64,000 nt of DNA, from contig CALQIX020000011.1 of NCBI GenBank assembly GCA_943330745.2, forward strand, positions 43,368 to 107,367. Direction: 5' to 3'. The DNA is from Lishizhenia tianjinensis (GTDB lineage: Bacteria; Bacteroidota; Bacteroidia; Flavobacteriales_D; Crocinitomicaceae). Both the position numbers and the translations under genes were made by a program. This document shows, in pieces, positions 8,839 to 17,836 of the stretch (position 1 is its first letter; every line of letters begins with the position of its first letter). Under the pieces are notes generated by a model, which was given only the letters and a program-made list of their open reading frames with translations, had not been told where the DNA came from and did not search any database.

Positions 8839-9749
8839 TGATGAAAACAGTTATCCCCTTTTTATTTGTTGTGATGTTGTATTCGTGTCAAAGCAATAAG
8901 CCTGAAACTAAACCAATTGTTCAAACTTCAAAACAAAATTTGCCGCCAATACCAAAATCAATTGTATTGTTTGGTGAAAAAATCTCCTTGGAAGACGAGG
9001 ATATTCGCGAACGATTGGATCGAGAAATTATGGCGAATGCCTATTTCCACAGCCAGACAATTTTAAACATGAAGCGTGCCGCGCGATATTTTCCACTAAT
9101 TGAACCAATTTTAAAGCAGGAAAATATACCCAATGATTTTAAGTATTTACCGGTAATTGAAAGCAATTTAGCCAATGTTACTTCTCCGGCTGGTGCAAAA
9201 GGGTATTGGCAATTTATGCCAGAAACGGGACGCGAATATAATTTGATTATTGATGATGAGGTAGATGAGCGCTACAATTTGGAAAAATCAACTCGGGCAG
9301 CATGTCGTTACCTGAAAATCGCAAAAGATTCAGTGGGAACATGGATGTTGGCAACTGCGGCATATAATAGAGGAATTAGGGGTGTTAAATCCGATATGGC
9401 ATGGCAAGAAACAACTCATTATTTTGACATGGATTTGAATAGTGAAACGGCTCGTTATGTGTTGCGTTTAATTGCCGTGAAATTAATTATGGAAAATCCA
9501 GAGAAATATGGCTACGATTCAAAAAAGATAGAATACTATAAACCTTTTAGCACAGAGCGTGTTTCAGTAAGTAGTCCGATTGAAAATTTGGCTCAATGGT
9601 CGAAAGGAAAAGGAATGAATTATAAGATTTTAGTAAAACTTAATCCTTGGATATTATCGAATAAATTAACCAAAAATATAGGGGTGATTGAACTTTTATT
9701 GCCTGCGAAAAACGTGAATTTAAAACCTTATGCAGCTTACTCCAATTGA
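8838..9749 (+). CDS. Lytic transglycosylase lipoprotein (SLT/MltD-like)
   Basis: The 303-residue protein has a lipobox VMLYSC with Cys17. It carries a lysozyme-like transglycosylase domain at about residues 85-230. Glu108 in LPVIESNL is the likely catalytic acid, followed by the family signatures SPAGAKGYWQFMP and ATAAYNRG. This would cleave peptidoglycan glycan strands from the outer membrane side, leaving 1,6-anhydro ends. Unlike E. coli MltD it has no clear LysM repeats. The start overlaps the upstream stop (TAATG), and the end overlaps the uvrA start by 20 bases, which implies translational coupling. Confidence 0.9.
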   Translation: MMKTVIPFLFVVMLYSCQSNKPETKPIVQTSKQNLPPIPKSIVLFGEKISLEDEDIRERLDREIMANAYFHSQTILNMKRAARYFPLIEPILKQENIPNDFKYLPVIESNLANVTSPAGAKGYWQFMPETGREYNLIIDDEVDERYNLEKSTRAACRYLKIAKDSVGTWMLATAAYNRGIRGVKSDMAWQETTHYFDMDLNSETARYVLRLIAVKLIMENPEKYGYDSKKIEYYKPFSTERVSVSSPIENLAQWSKGKGMNYKILVKLNPWILSNKLTKNIGVIELLLPAKNVNLKPYAAYSN

Positions 9750-12579
9750 AATTGAACCTGAAGAATGTATCGAGGTATTTGGAGCACGTGAACACAACCT
9801 GCAAAATATAGATATTTCCATCCCGAGAAATCAATTAGTTGTTTTTACGGGGCTCAGTGGAAGTGGTAAATCTTCGCTAGCATTTGATACCATTTTTGCC
9901 GAAGGTCAACGGCGTTATTTAGAAACATTTTCAGCCTATGCGCGCCAATTTTTAGGCGGTTTGGAACGTCCCGATGTAGATAAAATTGATGGTCTAAGTC
10001 CTGTAATTGCTATCGAGCAGAAAACGGTTTCCCGATCCCCGCGTTCAACAGTTGGAACAATTACTGAAATTTATGATTTTCTGCGATTACTGTACGCTCG
10101 AGCAGGTACAGCATTTTCGTATGAAACGAATGAGGAAATGGTCAAGTATTCTGATGAGCAAATTGTAGATTTGATCATCGAAGCATACGATGGTAAAAAA
10201 GTTATTTTTCTTGCTCCAAAAGTAAAAGGAAGAAAAGGTCATTACCGCGAGTTGTTTGAACAGATTCAACGACAAGGATTTACAAAGGTTCGAGTAGATG
10301 GAGTACTTCATGAAATTACCAAGGGAATGAAGTTGGATCGCTACAAAATCCATGATATTGAAATGGTGGTAGATCGATTATTGATTGATTCCAAAGATCG
10401 GAAGAGGCTTTATGAATCAGTTGTAACAGCCATGAAACATGGAGGTAAAGCCATGATGATAATGGATTTTGAAACTGAGGAAGTGCGTCATTTTAGTCGC
10501 AGTTTGATGTGTCCTACAAGCGGAATTAGTTATCCAGACCCTGAACCAAATTTATTTTCGTTTAATTCACCTTACGGAGCTTGTCCAACATGCAGTGGGT
10601 TAGGGGAGGTTACTGAAGCGGATATTGATAAAATCATCCCAAATACTGCACTTTCTGTTAAAAAAGGTGCACTTGCTCCTTTGGGTGAATACAAGCGCTC
10701 GTGGTTTTTTGATAAAATTGATTCTTTTTTGCAATTCTACGATTATTCAATTAATACTCCCCTTTCTGATATTTCAGAAGATGTTTTAAAAATTCTATTG
10801 TATGGAAACGAGGACATGGAATACCGTGGTAAAGGACCTCAGTTTAAATTCGAAGGGATCATTAATTTTATGTCGCGTCATGCAGAGGAAAGTACTGCCG
10901 GAATTCAGCGTTGGGCGCAGAGTTTTATGAATAAAAAATTGTGTCCCGAATGTTTTGGAACGCGCCTCAGAAAAGAAGCTCATTTTATTCGAATCGGAAA
11001 TAAGCACCTAGGCGAATTAGCTGCTATGGATTTGAGTGAATTAGCGGTTTGGTTTCAAACTGTTGAAAATCATTTTTCGGCGGCACAACTTCAAATTGCG
11101 GAGGAAATTCTAAAGGAAATTAAATCACGTTTAACTTTTATGCTGGACGTTGGGCTAAACTATTTGACTTTACATCGATCGGCTAGAAGTTTGTCTGGAG
11201 GCGAAGCGCAACGAATTAGATTAGCCACACAAATCGGAAGTGAACTCATGAATGTGGTGTATGTGTTGGATGAGCCTTCCATTGGTTTGCATCAAAGAGA
11301 TAATACTCGCTTGATTCGATCCTTGCAGAAATTACGGGATACAGGAAATTCAGTGATTGTTGTGGAACATGACAAGGAAATGATTGAATCTGCTGATTGG
11401 GTAGTGGAAATTGGACCAGGAGCTGGAAAACACGGTGGAAAAATCATTCAAGTGGCAAAACCACACTTATTAGATGCTGCCAATTCACCAACAGCGGCTT
11501 ACTTGAGGGGTGTTAAATGTATTGAAATCCCAACGAAACGCCGCAAAGGAAACGGTTCTTTTATTGAACTGAAAGGAGCAAATGGTCATAATTTGAAAAA
11601 TGTGAGTGTTGCTATTCCGTTGGGAACGTTAACGTGTGTAACTGGCGTATCTGGAAGCGGTAAATCATCTTTGATTACCAATACTTTACTGCCAATTCTT
11701 ATGCATTACATCTATGATAGCGTAAAGAAACCATTGGAATACAAATCAGTTCACGGACTAGAGCATATTGATAAAGTAATTGAAATTGATCAAAGTCCAA
11801 TTGGTAGAACACCTCGATCTAATCCAGCAACGTATACAAAAGTGTTTGATGAAATTCGTTCGTTGTTTGCATCCTTACCAGAGGCTCAGATTAGAGGGTA
11901 TAAACCCGGTAGATTTTCGTTTAATGTGGCAGGTGGAAAATGTGAAACGTGCAATGGGGGAGGGTTGAAACAAATCGAAATGAATTTTCTGCCTGATGTA
12001 TATGTGCAATGTGACGCATGTCAAGGAAAACGATATAATCGAGAAACGCTAGAGGTTCGGTTCAAAGGAAAATCCATTTCGGATGTATTGAATATGACCG
12101 TTGAGGAAGCTGTGCCATTTTTTGAATCGATTCCTAAAATTTATCGGGTTTTACAAACGCTTTATTCTGTTGGATTGGGCTACATAACCATAGGACAACC
12201 ATCTACAACCTTATCTGGGGGAGAAGCGCAACGCATAAAATTGGCTGCTGAACTAGCGAAAAAAAGTACAGGTAAAACCATCTATTTATTGGATGAACCG
12301 TCGACCGGATTGCATTTTGAAGATATCAGTATGTTGCTGGATGTACTTCAACGATTGGTGGAAGAAGGAAATACGGTTTTGGTAATCGAACACAATTTGG
12401 ATGTGGTCAAAGTGGCTGATTATGTTATTGATATGGGGCCAGAAGGAGGTAAGTTTGGTGGTGAAATCATTGCCAAAGGAACTCCGGAAGAATTGGTTAA
12501 GAAATTCAAAAATACCTCCCACACAGCCCATTATTTGGAGCAAGAGTTACTTCTAGGCAAAAATCAATCAAACAAATAA
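9730..12579 (+). CDS. uvrA: UvrA, excinuclease ABC subunit A
   Basis: UvrA is the damage-sensing ATPase of nucleotide excision repair and loads UvrB. At 949 residues the length is right for the family. Two ABC modules are visible: Walker A motifs TGLSGSGKSSL near residue 40 and TGVSGSGKSSL near 640, and signature motifs SLSGGEAQRIRLA and TLSGGEAQRIKLA. The second zinc module is intact (CETCNGGG and CDACQGKR). In the first, the opening pair reads CPTS, so one cysteine is lost, while CPTCSGLG is kept. I recall the same variant in relatives. The start lies inside the transglycosylase gene, 20 bases before that gene ends. The 3' end overlaps the convergent Fic gene by 16 bases. Confidence 0.97.
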   Translation: MQLTPIEIEPEECIEVFGAREHNLQNIDISIPRNQLVVFTGLSGSGKSSLAFDTIFAEGQRRYLETFSAYARQFLGGLERPDVDKIDGLSPVIAIEQKTVSRSPRSTVGTITEIYDFLRLLYARAGTAFSYETNEEMVKYSDEQIVDLIIEAYDGKKVIFLAPKVKGRKGHYRELFEQIQRQGFTKVRVDGVLHEITKGMKLDRYKIHDIEMVVDRLLIDSKDRKRLYESVVTAMKHGGKAMMIMDFETEEVRHFSRSLMCPTSGISYPDPEPNLFSFNSPYGACPTCSGLGEVTEADIDKIIPNTALSVKKGALAPLGEYKRSWFFDKIDSFLQFYDYSINTPLSDISEDVLKILLYGNEDMEYRGKGPQFKFEGIINFMSRHAEESTAGIQRWAQSFMNKKLCPECFGTRLRKEAHFIRIGNKHLGELAAMDLSELAVWFQTVENHFSAAQLQIAEEILKEIKSRLTFMLDVGLNYLTLHRSARSLSGGEAQRIRLATQIGSELMNVVYVLDEPSIGLHQRDNTRLIRSLQKLRDTGNSVIVVEHDKEMIESADWVVEIGPGAGKHGGKIIQVAKPHLLDAANSPTAAYLRGVKCIEIPTKRRKGNGSFIELKGANGHNLKNVSVAIPLGTLTCVTGVSGSGKSSLITNTLLPILMHYIYDSVKKPLEYKSVHGLEHIDKVIEIDQSPIGRTPRSNPATYTKVFDEIRSLFASLPEAQIRGYKPGRFSFNVAGGKCETCNGGGLKQIEMNFLPDVYVQCDACQGKRYNRETLEVRFKGKSISDVLNMTVEEAVPFFESIPKIYRVLQTLYSVGLGYITIGQPSTTLSGGEAQRIKLAAELAKKSTGKTIYLLDEPSTGLHFEDISMLLDVLQRLVEEGNTVLVIEHNLDVVKVADYVIDMGPEGGKFGGEIIAKGTPEELVKKFKNTSHTAHYLEQELLLGKNQSNK

Positions 12580-13685
12580 ATATACTTTCGAAAAGCAAAA
12601 ATTCGATTGCGTTGAGAATTGGTTATTTCCTCCAGTATTCCCATTTTCTCTAAATCAGCGATTAATTTGTAGGATGTAACATTAGATTTACCGATTAATT
12701 CTTCAACCTTGGTTACATCGATGATTGGGTGCGTATACAAGAAATTGAGAATAATCAAAGCGTCATCTGCTCTGCCTTTTAATGTTTTGATTTCAATTTC
12801 AACTTCTTGTTTCAATTTCAAAATGGCATCCAAAGTACTCACTCCTTGTTGAGCTGTTTCAATAATTCCAGCTAGAAAAAACTTCAACCATTGCACCAAA
12901 TCATTATTCAAACGGGCGCGCATGAGGTTGTCGTAATACAACATACGATGTTTTTCAAAAAAATCAGACAGGTATAGAACAGGCTGTTTCAGAATGTTCT
13001 TATTAACCAAGTACAAAGTAATTAAAAGTCTTCCTACGCGACCATTTCCATCCAAAAAGGGGTGAATGGTTTCAAATTGATAATGAATAATTCCAATTTT
13101 TAGTAAATCAGGTAAATGATTTAGTTCATCGTTGGCAAATTGTTCCAAATCAGACATCAGATTACCAATCGCAGTATGCACGGGGGGAACAAATACGGCA
13201 TCTGCTAAAGTCGCACCACCAATCCAATTTTGTGATTTTCTGAATTCACCGGGTTGTTTGGTGTTTCCTCTAACTCCGGTTAAAAGCGTTTTGTGCGTTT
13301 TTCGAATGAGTCTTGAAGAGAATGGTAACTCTTTCAGCATTTCAACGGCCTGATTCATTGCTTGAATGTAGTTTTGAACTTCTTCCCAATCATTTCGTTT
13401 TTCATTAGATACCTCTGCTTCACGCAAAAAAGATTCTTCTACATTGGTTTGCGTTCCTTCAATTTTTGAGGATAAGGTGGCTTCCTTGGCTATGTGCATT
13501 TGAATGAACAAATCAATGTTTACGTAATTGGAATACATATCCAATCGGCCAATGTATCGATCTGCCTTACTGAGAAGGTTCATTAATTCCAAGTCAGTCA
13601 CATTCCACGTGCGATTGATGTTTCCGGGCTCGAAACTTGAATAATATCCTTGACTAATGTATTTTCCTGCTTGAAATTGATTCAT
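12564..13685 (-). CDS. Fic-domain adenylyltransferase (auto-inhibited class)
   Basis: Fic enzymes usually transfer AMP from ATP to a protein hydroxyl. The 373-residue protein has the full catalytic motif HPFLDGNGRVGR at residues 208-219, with His208 as the catalytic base. An inhibitory helix of the form S/T-xxx-E-G/N, here SSKIEG at 72-77, lies N-terminal to the core, which places it in the class with an N-terminal inhibitory helix; Glu76 would block ATP. The C-terminus at about 300-365 looks like a winged helix (VTKVEELIGKSNVTSYKLI), a common layout for chromosomal Fic proteins in Bacteroidota. The substrate is unknown. It converges on uvrA with a 16-base overlap and appears to be transcribed alone. 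Confidence 0.93.
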   Translation of the reverse strand: MNQFQAGKYISQGYYSSFEPGNINRTWNVTDLELMNLLSKADRYIGRLDMYSNYVNIDLFIQMHIAKEATLSSKIEGTQTNVEESFLREAEVSNEKRNDWEEVQNYIQAMNQAVEMLKELPFSSRLIRKTHKTLLTGVRGNTKQPGEFRKSQNWIGGATLADAVFVPPVHTAIGNLMSDLEQFANDELNHLPDLLKIGIIHYQFETIHPFLDGNGRVGRLLITLYLVNKNILKQPVLYLSDFFEKHRMLYYDNLMRARLNNDLVQWLKFFLAGIIETAQQGVSTLDAILKLKQEVEIEIKTLKGRADDALIILNFLYTHPIIDVTKVEELIGKSNVTSYKLIADLEKMGILEEITNSQRNRIFAFRKYIYLFD

Positions 13686-13808
13686 GATTTTTTTCCTTAA
13701 CTAAAATAGTTATTAGTTAACAAAAATACTAAAAAACTTAAATAAAAACATGTTATTTAATAAAAATACATAAAAACTTAATTAGTCGTTGATTTAGTTA
13801 AGCTTTTC

Positions 13809-15833
13809 TTAATCCAAATACAAGACCCTTCCTTTTTCGTAATCAACTGAATATCCAAATTGATAGATTTGAGAATTCCCAACAGGCAAGGTAAGTTTCC
13901 AGGTAATGATTCCAGTTTCCTCATTTAATTCTCCATTAATCAGTTCATTACGTTTTACTTTGATATCATTATTTGTACTGATTGGAAATTGGTCTTTCAC
14001 AATAATAGGAATCAGTGCTCCGCCATTGTTTCTAATTTTGATTTCCCAAGTGGCATCGTATTTTTGACGTGATCCTAATACTTTATTACTGCTCTTATCC
14101 TTCACTTTTATTCGTTCAATACTGATTTTTGAATCTTTTCCAAACGAAAAAGATAGCGTGTCTTTCGTTGAATTAATATCAATGTAGGATTTTCCGATGT
14201 ACGTTCCATCAAAATAAATATTGGATTCACCGCTTAATAAATTCAATTTTTCCCACCCCGTTACTTGTGCGGCTAAAAATACAGCTGGATCAATTTTGGG
14301 AGCTGTATGGTATTCATAATCTGCTTTCAGTTCAAAATTGTCTATTTGCACTCTATGGTCCATTCCATCTGTCGGAATAGTCATTTTAGATTGAATACGG
14401 TATTCTACACGTAGGTCTTTTTTCACTACCTCAGCTTGGACATAGTTTGCTTTTTGTTGTACCTTATCCCCGTCAACAAATAGATAGTTATCTTTCCCTC
14501 GGCTTCCTCTAATTTGAATTGTTTCAAGATTTTTTTCTTGGGCATTAATTTTAAAAATCCCGCCTGAAATACCTCCGTAATTTGCAGGAACTCCACCCGT
14601 AATTACTCTTATGCTATCTGCTCTTCCTTCAAAGTCCCAATTGTAAGTTGTTGCTCCATTTGCCCATCCTGAACTCAATACGAGTTCCTCTGATTTCATA
14701 AAAAACTTGATATAAGGAGATTGAATAGCTACGGTTTGTGGTGCATAGCCAACGAAGGATGCGAGGAGGTATTTTTCATTTTTCGGAACAGTTACCGTGA
14801 ATTTACCATCCACATCTGTTACTACACCAATTGTCGGGTTTGAAGGAAAAGATACTTTGGTAAACGGCATTGCCTCGCCGGTAGATGCATCAATCACTTC
14901 TCCTGTTACTTTCTCTCCAGAATAATCTATTTCAGGCAATACCCTGGTTCGTTGTTGGGTTGCTTGTCTGTAATTATTATAATAGATATACCAAGGTTGC
15001 AATTCAGGTTCTTTGGAGTTTTCATAGGGATCGTTGGTGGATAATACCATGTCCACATTTTTCCATTCTAGTCCAGTGTTTTGTGAAACTAAAGCTTTTG
15101 CCTCCAATTTGATGGGTTTCCCAATGCCTTCGCTGCGCATGTCATAATAGGGTTTCCAGCTTGCATTTGGACTGATATAATTGAAAGTAAAAGTGGCGTC
15201 TGTTGCTTTTTCAACATCTACCTCTACAACAATTTCAGAATAGTTGATGACTGGTTTACTGCGTTGAGAAACAATTTCTTGCTCCAATTTATTTAGGTCT
15301 TTGGTTACCTTTTCCAACTCATCGCGGATGGCACTTTGACGCACCGTAATTTCTGTCAATTTTTGATGCATGAAGGTAAAAGCATCCTTTAACTCCGTCA
15401 TTTTAATACCTTCATTCAAGCCCTTTAATTCACGATTTCGCATAATTAAATCTTTGTCCAAAGTAAGAATGTCAAACTCACTGCGCAAGTCATTTTCTTT
15501 TTTTTCCAATACTTTACGTTGTGCGTTTAGTTCATTCATTTTATCGTTGGATATACGGATATCTTCGTAGTTTTTTCTCGTACGAACGGATAGTATAGTT
15601 AAATCACCTGTTGCCTTCACTTGAACCGTATTCGCATCTAAAAAATCGGTGAGTTTGGTAAAAACGAGTTCTTGTTTTCCTTTACTCAAACTTTTGTTCG
15701 CTTGATGTTCAACCTGAGCCCCCAAAAAGAAAACGGTTACTTTTGATAAATCGGATGAAATGGCAACTTCTTTTTGTCCAATAATCGTAAAACAAAAAAA
15801 GAATGCAAAGAGTGGAAATGCTATTTTAGTCAT
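13809..15833 (-). CDS. DUF4140/DUF4139 (MuiA-like) protein, third of the triplet
   Basis: The 674-residue protein has a signal peptide (ending near IIGQ, residue 20), a DUF4140 domain at about 28-95, a coiled coil at about 96-195 and a DUF4139 domain beginning near 197. The family is named mucoidy inhibitor A-like; its molecular function is not established. DUF4139 is interrupted at about 303-380 by a carboxypeptidase-regulatory-like Ig domain (GEVIDASTGEAMPFTKVSF). That is followed at about 383-463 by a segment unlike its paralogues: RVITGGVPANYGGISGG at 409-425 and IQIRGSRGKDNYLFVDG at 439-455. Both resemble TonB-dependent receptor plug motifs, in reversed order. DUF4139 then resumes. It begins five bases after the previous gene's stop. 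Confidence 0.85.
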   Translation of the reverse strand: MTKIAFPLFAFFFCFTIIGQKEVAISSDLSKVTVFFLGAQVEHQANKSLSKGKQELVFTKLTDFLDANTVQVKATGDLTILSVRTRKNYEDIRISNDKMNELNAQRKVLEKKENDLRSEFDILTLDKDLIMRNRELKGLNEGIKMTELKDAFTFMHQKLTEITVRQSAIRDELEKVTKDLNKLEQEIVSQRSKPVINYSEIVVEVDVEKATDATFTFNYISPNASWKPYYDMRSEGIGKPIKLEAKALVSQNTGLEWKNVDMVLSTNDPYENSKEPELQPWYIYYNNYRQATQQRTRVLPEIDYSGEKVTGEVIDASTGEAMPFTKVSFPSNPTIGVVTDVDGKFTVTVPKNEKYLLASFVGYAPQTVAIQSPYIKFFMKSEELVLSSGWANGATTYNWDFEGRADSIRVITGGVPANYGGISGGIFKINAQEKNLETIQIRGSRGKDNYLFVDGDKVQQKANYVQAEVVKKDLRVEYRIQSKMTIPTDGMDHRVQIDNFELKADYEYHTAPKIDPAVFLAAQVTGWEKLNLLSGESNIYFDGTYIGKSYIDINSTKDTLSFSFGKDSKISIERIKVKDKSSNKVLGSRQKYDATWEIKIRNNGGALIPIIVKDQFPISTNNDIKVKRNELINGELNEETGIITWKLTLPVGNSQIYQFGYSVDYEKGRVLYLD

Positions 15834-15838
15834 AATAC

Positions 15839-17830
15839 TTATTCTAAATAAAGTGTGTATCCTTTCTGATAATCAACGGTGTATCCAAATTGTAGGTTCT
15901 GGCTTCCACCTAAAGGAAGGTTAAGTTTCCAGACAAGAATTCCGGTTTTTTCAGTTAACTGTGCTGTTCCAAATTCACCATTTCGAACTTTAATATCGTT
16001 GTTCGTGCTAATTGGAAATTGATCTTTGACAATGATTGGAATTGAAGCACCACCGTTGTTACGCATGCGAATTTCCCAAGTAACTTCGTATTTTTGTCGT
16101 GAACCCAGTACTTTGTTGCTGCTTTTGTCTTTTAGTTTAGTGCGTTCAACGATCACTTTCGAATCTTTTCCGAATGAAAAGGAGAGTGTGTCTTTCGTAG
16201 AATTTACGTCAATATAGGATTTTCCGATGTAGGTTCCATCAAAATAAATATTGGATTCACCACTCAATAAATTCAGTTTTTCCCATCCGGTAACTTGCGC
16301 TGCTAAAAATACTGCTGGATCAATTTTAGGTGCGGTATGGTATTCATAAGAGGCGTCCAAATCAAAATTCGCAATTTGTACACGATGATCCATGCCATCT
16401 GTTGGAATAGACATTTTGGATTGAATCTGGTATTCCATTCGTAAATCTTTTTTTATCACCTGTGTTTGGACGTATTGTGCTTTTCTATCTTCTGATTTGC
16501 TCACTTCATCGTATGCAGAGGCATACGCTTTATTTTTAGCTTTATACTTCTTTTTTCCTAAAGTACTTGCAATTCCATCTGCGCTTCTAACGGGTAACCT
16601 AGAAATATCCTCTCTTGTAATGGTTTGTCCATAACTTCCTTTATCTTGAAGAACAACTACCTCTTCCAATTCTACTTCATTTGCCACCATAAAGAATTTT
16701 AAATACGGAGCATCGATGGATAGAGTAGAGGATTGATATCCAACAAACGAAGCAATGATTTGTCGCTCATTTCGAGGAACGGAAACAGAGAATTTTCCAT
16801 CTACGTCTGTGATAACCCCAATACTTGGGTTAGAAGGAAAGGAGATTTTAGTAAACGGCATCGGTTCTCCTGTATTAGCATCAATCACTTCCCCTTGAAT
16901 TTTTTCTCCTGAGTAATCAACGGTTGGTAAATTGCGTTGCGTTTGGTATTTCTGTTGCGGATAGTTGTTGTAATTGATGTACCATGGCGCGATTATCGGT
17001 TCCTTTGAGTTTTCATAAGGGTCGTTCGTTGATAAAACCATGTCCACATTTTTCCATTCAATTCCGGTGTTTTGTGATACCAAAGCTTTTGCCTCCAATT
17101 TGATCGGTTTGCCAATCCCATCACTTCGCATGTCATAATAAGGTTTCCAAGATGCTTTGGGAGAAATGTAATTGAAGAAAAATGAAGCGTCTGTTTCTTT
17201 TTCCACGTCAATTTCCACCACGATTTCCGTGTAATTTATCACGGGTTTGCTGCGCTGAGACAAAATTTCTTGCTCCAACTTATTCATTTCTTTAGTCAAT
17301 TTTTCCAATTCATCGTAGATAGCACTTTCACGTACCGTGATTTCATTCATTTTTTGGTGCATGAAGGCATAGGCTTCTTTGAGTTCTATCATACTGATTC
17401 CCTTGTCTTGACCTTTCAAATCGCGGTTACGCATCAAAAGTTCTTTGTCAAGCTCAAGGATTTCGTATTCGTCACGCAAGGCAATTTCTTTTTTCTCCAG
17501 CACCAATCGTTGCGCATTTAGGGCATCCATTTTATCATTTGAAATGCGAATATCCTCGAAATTTTTTCGTGTACGAACAGAAAGTATGGTTAAGTCTCCA
17601 TTGGCTTTCACTTGAACGGTATTGGGGTCTAAGAAGTCTGTCAATTTGGTAAAGACCACCTCTTGTTTCCCTTTTTTGAGTTGGGCGTTCGCCTGATGTT
17701 CTACTTGAGCCCCTAAGAAAAATACAGTTACTTTTTTAAGGTCTGATGGTAGAGGAACTTCTTTTTCTTTTTGGGCGAAAACTGAAAAATTCAGTAAGCC
17801 AATAATTAATGATAATTGAATTTTTTTCAT
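15839..17830 (-). CDS. DUF4140/DUF4139 (MuiA-like) protein, second of the triplet
   Basis: The 663-residue protein has a signal peptide ending near FAQ (residue 20), DUF4140 at about 30-95, a coiled coil at about 100-195 and a split DUF4139 at about 200-305 and 453-663. Inserted between the halves are a carboxypeptidase-regulatory-like domain at about 308-382 (GEVIDANTGEPMPFTKISF) and a variable stretch at 386-453. That stretch opens LEEVVVLQDKGSYGQTITRE and continues DISRLPVRSADGIASTLG, which is close to the N-terminal part of a TonB-dependent receptor plug. The flanking parts are almost identical to those of the upstream paralogue in protein and DNA. It sits six bases after that gene in the same operon. 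Function unknown; the protein is predicted to be periplasmic or surface-located. Confidence 0.85.
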   Translation of the reverse strand: MKKIQLSLIIGLLNFSVFAQKEKEVPLPSDLKKVTVFFLGAQVEHQANAQLKKGKQEVVFTKLTDFLDPNTVQVKANGDLTILSVRTRKNFEDIRISNDKMDALNAQRLVLEKKEIALRDEYEILELDKELLMRNRDLKGQDKGISMIELKEAYAFMHQKMNEITVRESAIYDELEKLTKEMNKLEQEILSQRSKPVINYTEIVVEIDVEKETDASFFFNYISPKASWKPYYDMRSDGIGKPIKLEAKALVSQNTGIEWKNVDMVLSTNDPYENSKEPIIAPWYINYNNYPQQKYQTQRNLPTVDYSGEKIQGEVIDANTGEPMPFTKISFPSNPSIGVITDVDGKFSVSVPRNERQIIASFVGYQSSTLSIDAPYLKFFMVANEVELEEVVVLQDKGSYGQTITREDISRLPVRSADGIASTLGKKKYKAKNKAYASAYDEVSKSEDRKAQYVQTQVIKKDLRMEYQIQSKMSIPTDGMDHRVQIANFDLDASYEYHTAPKIDPAVFLAAQVTGWEKLNLLSGESNIYFDGTYIGKSYIDVNSTKDTLSFSFGKDSKVIVERTKLKDKSSNKVLGSRQKYEVTWEIRMRNNGGASIPIIVKDQFPISTNNDIKVRNGEFGTAQLTEKTGILVWKLNLPLGGSQNLQFGYTVDYQKGYTLYLE

Positions 17831-17836
17831 AAATTT

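Noticed and set aside
9730..12579. Loss of one cysteine in the first UvrA zinc module as a defect
   Set aside because: The rest of the protein is intact and I recall the same CPTS/CPTT variant in other Bacteroidota, so it is probably normal for the phylum.
16993..17211. Short frames on both strands inside the MuiA-like triplet
   Set aside because: The same shadows recur at matching places in the paralogues, as expected from shared codons of the real genes.
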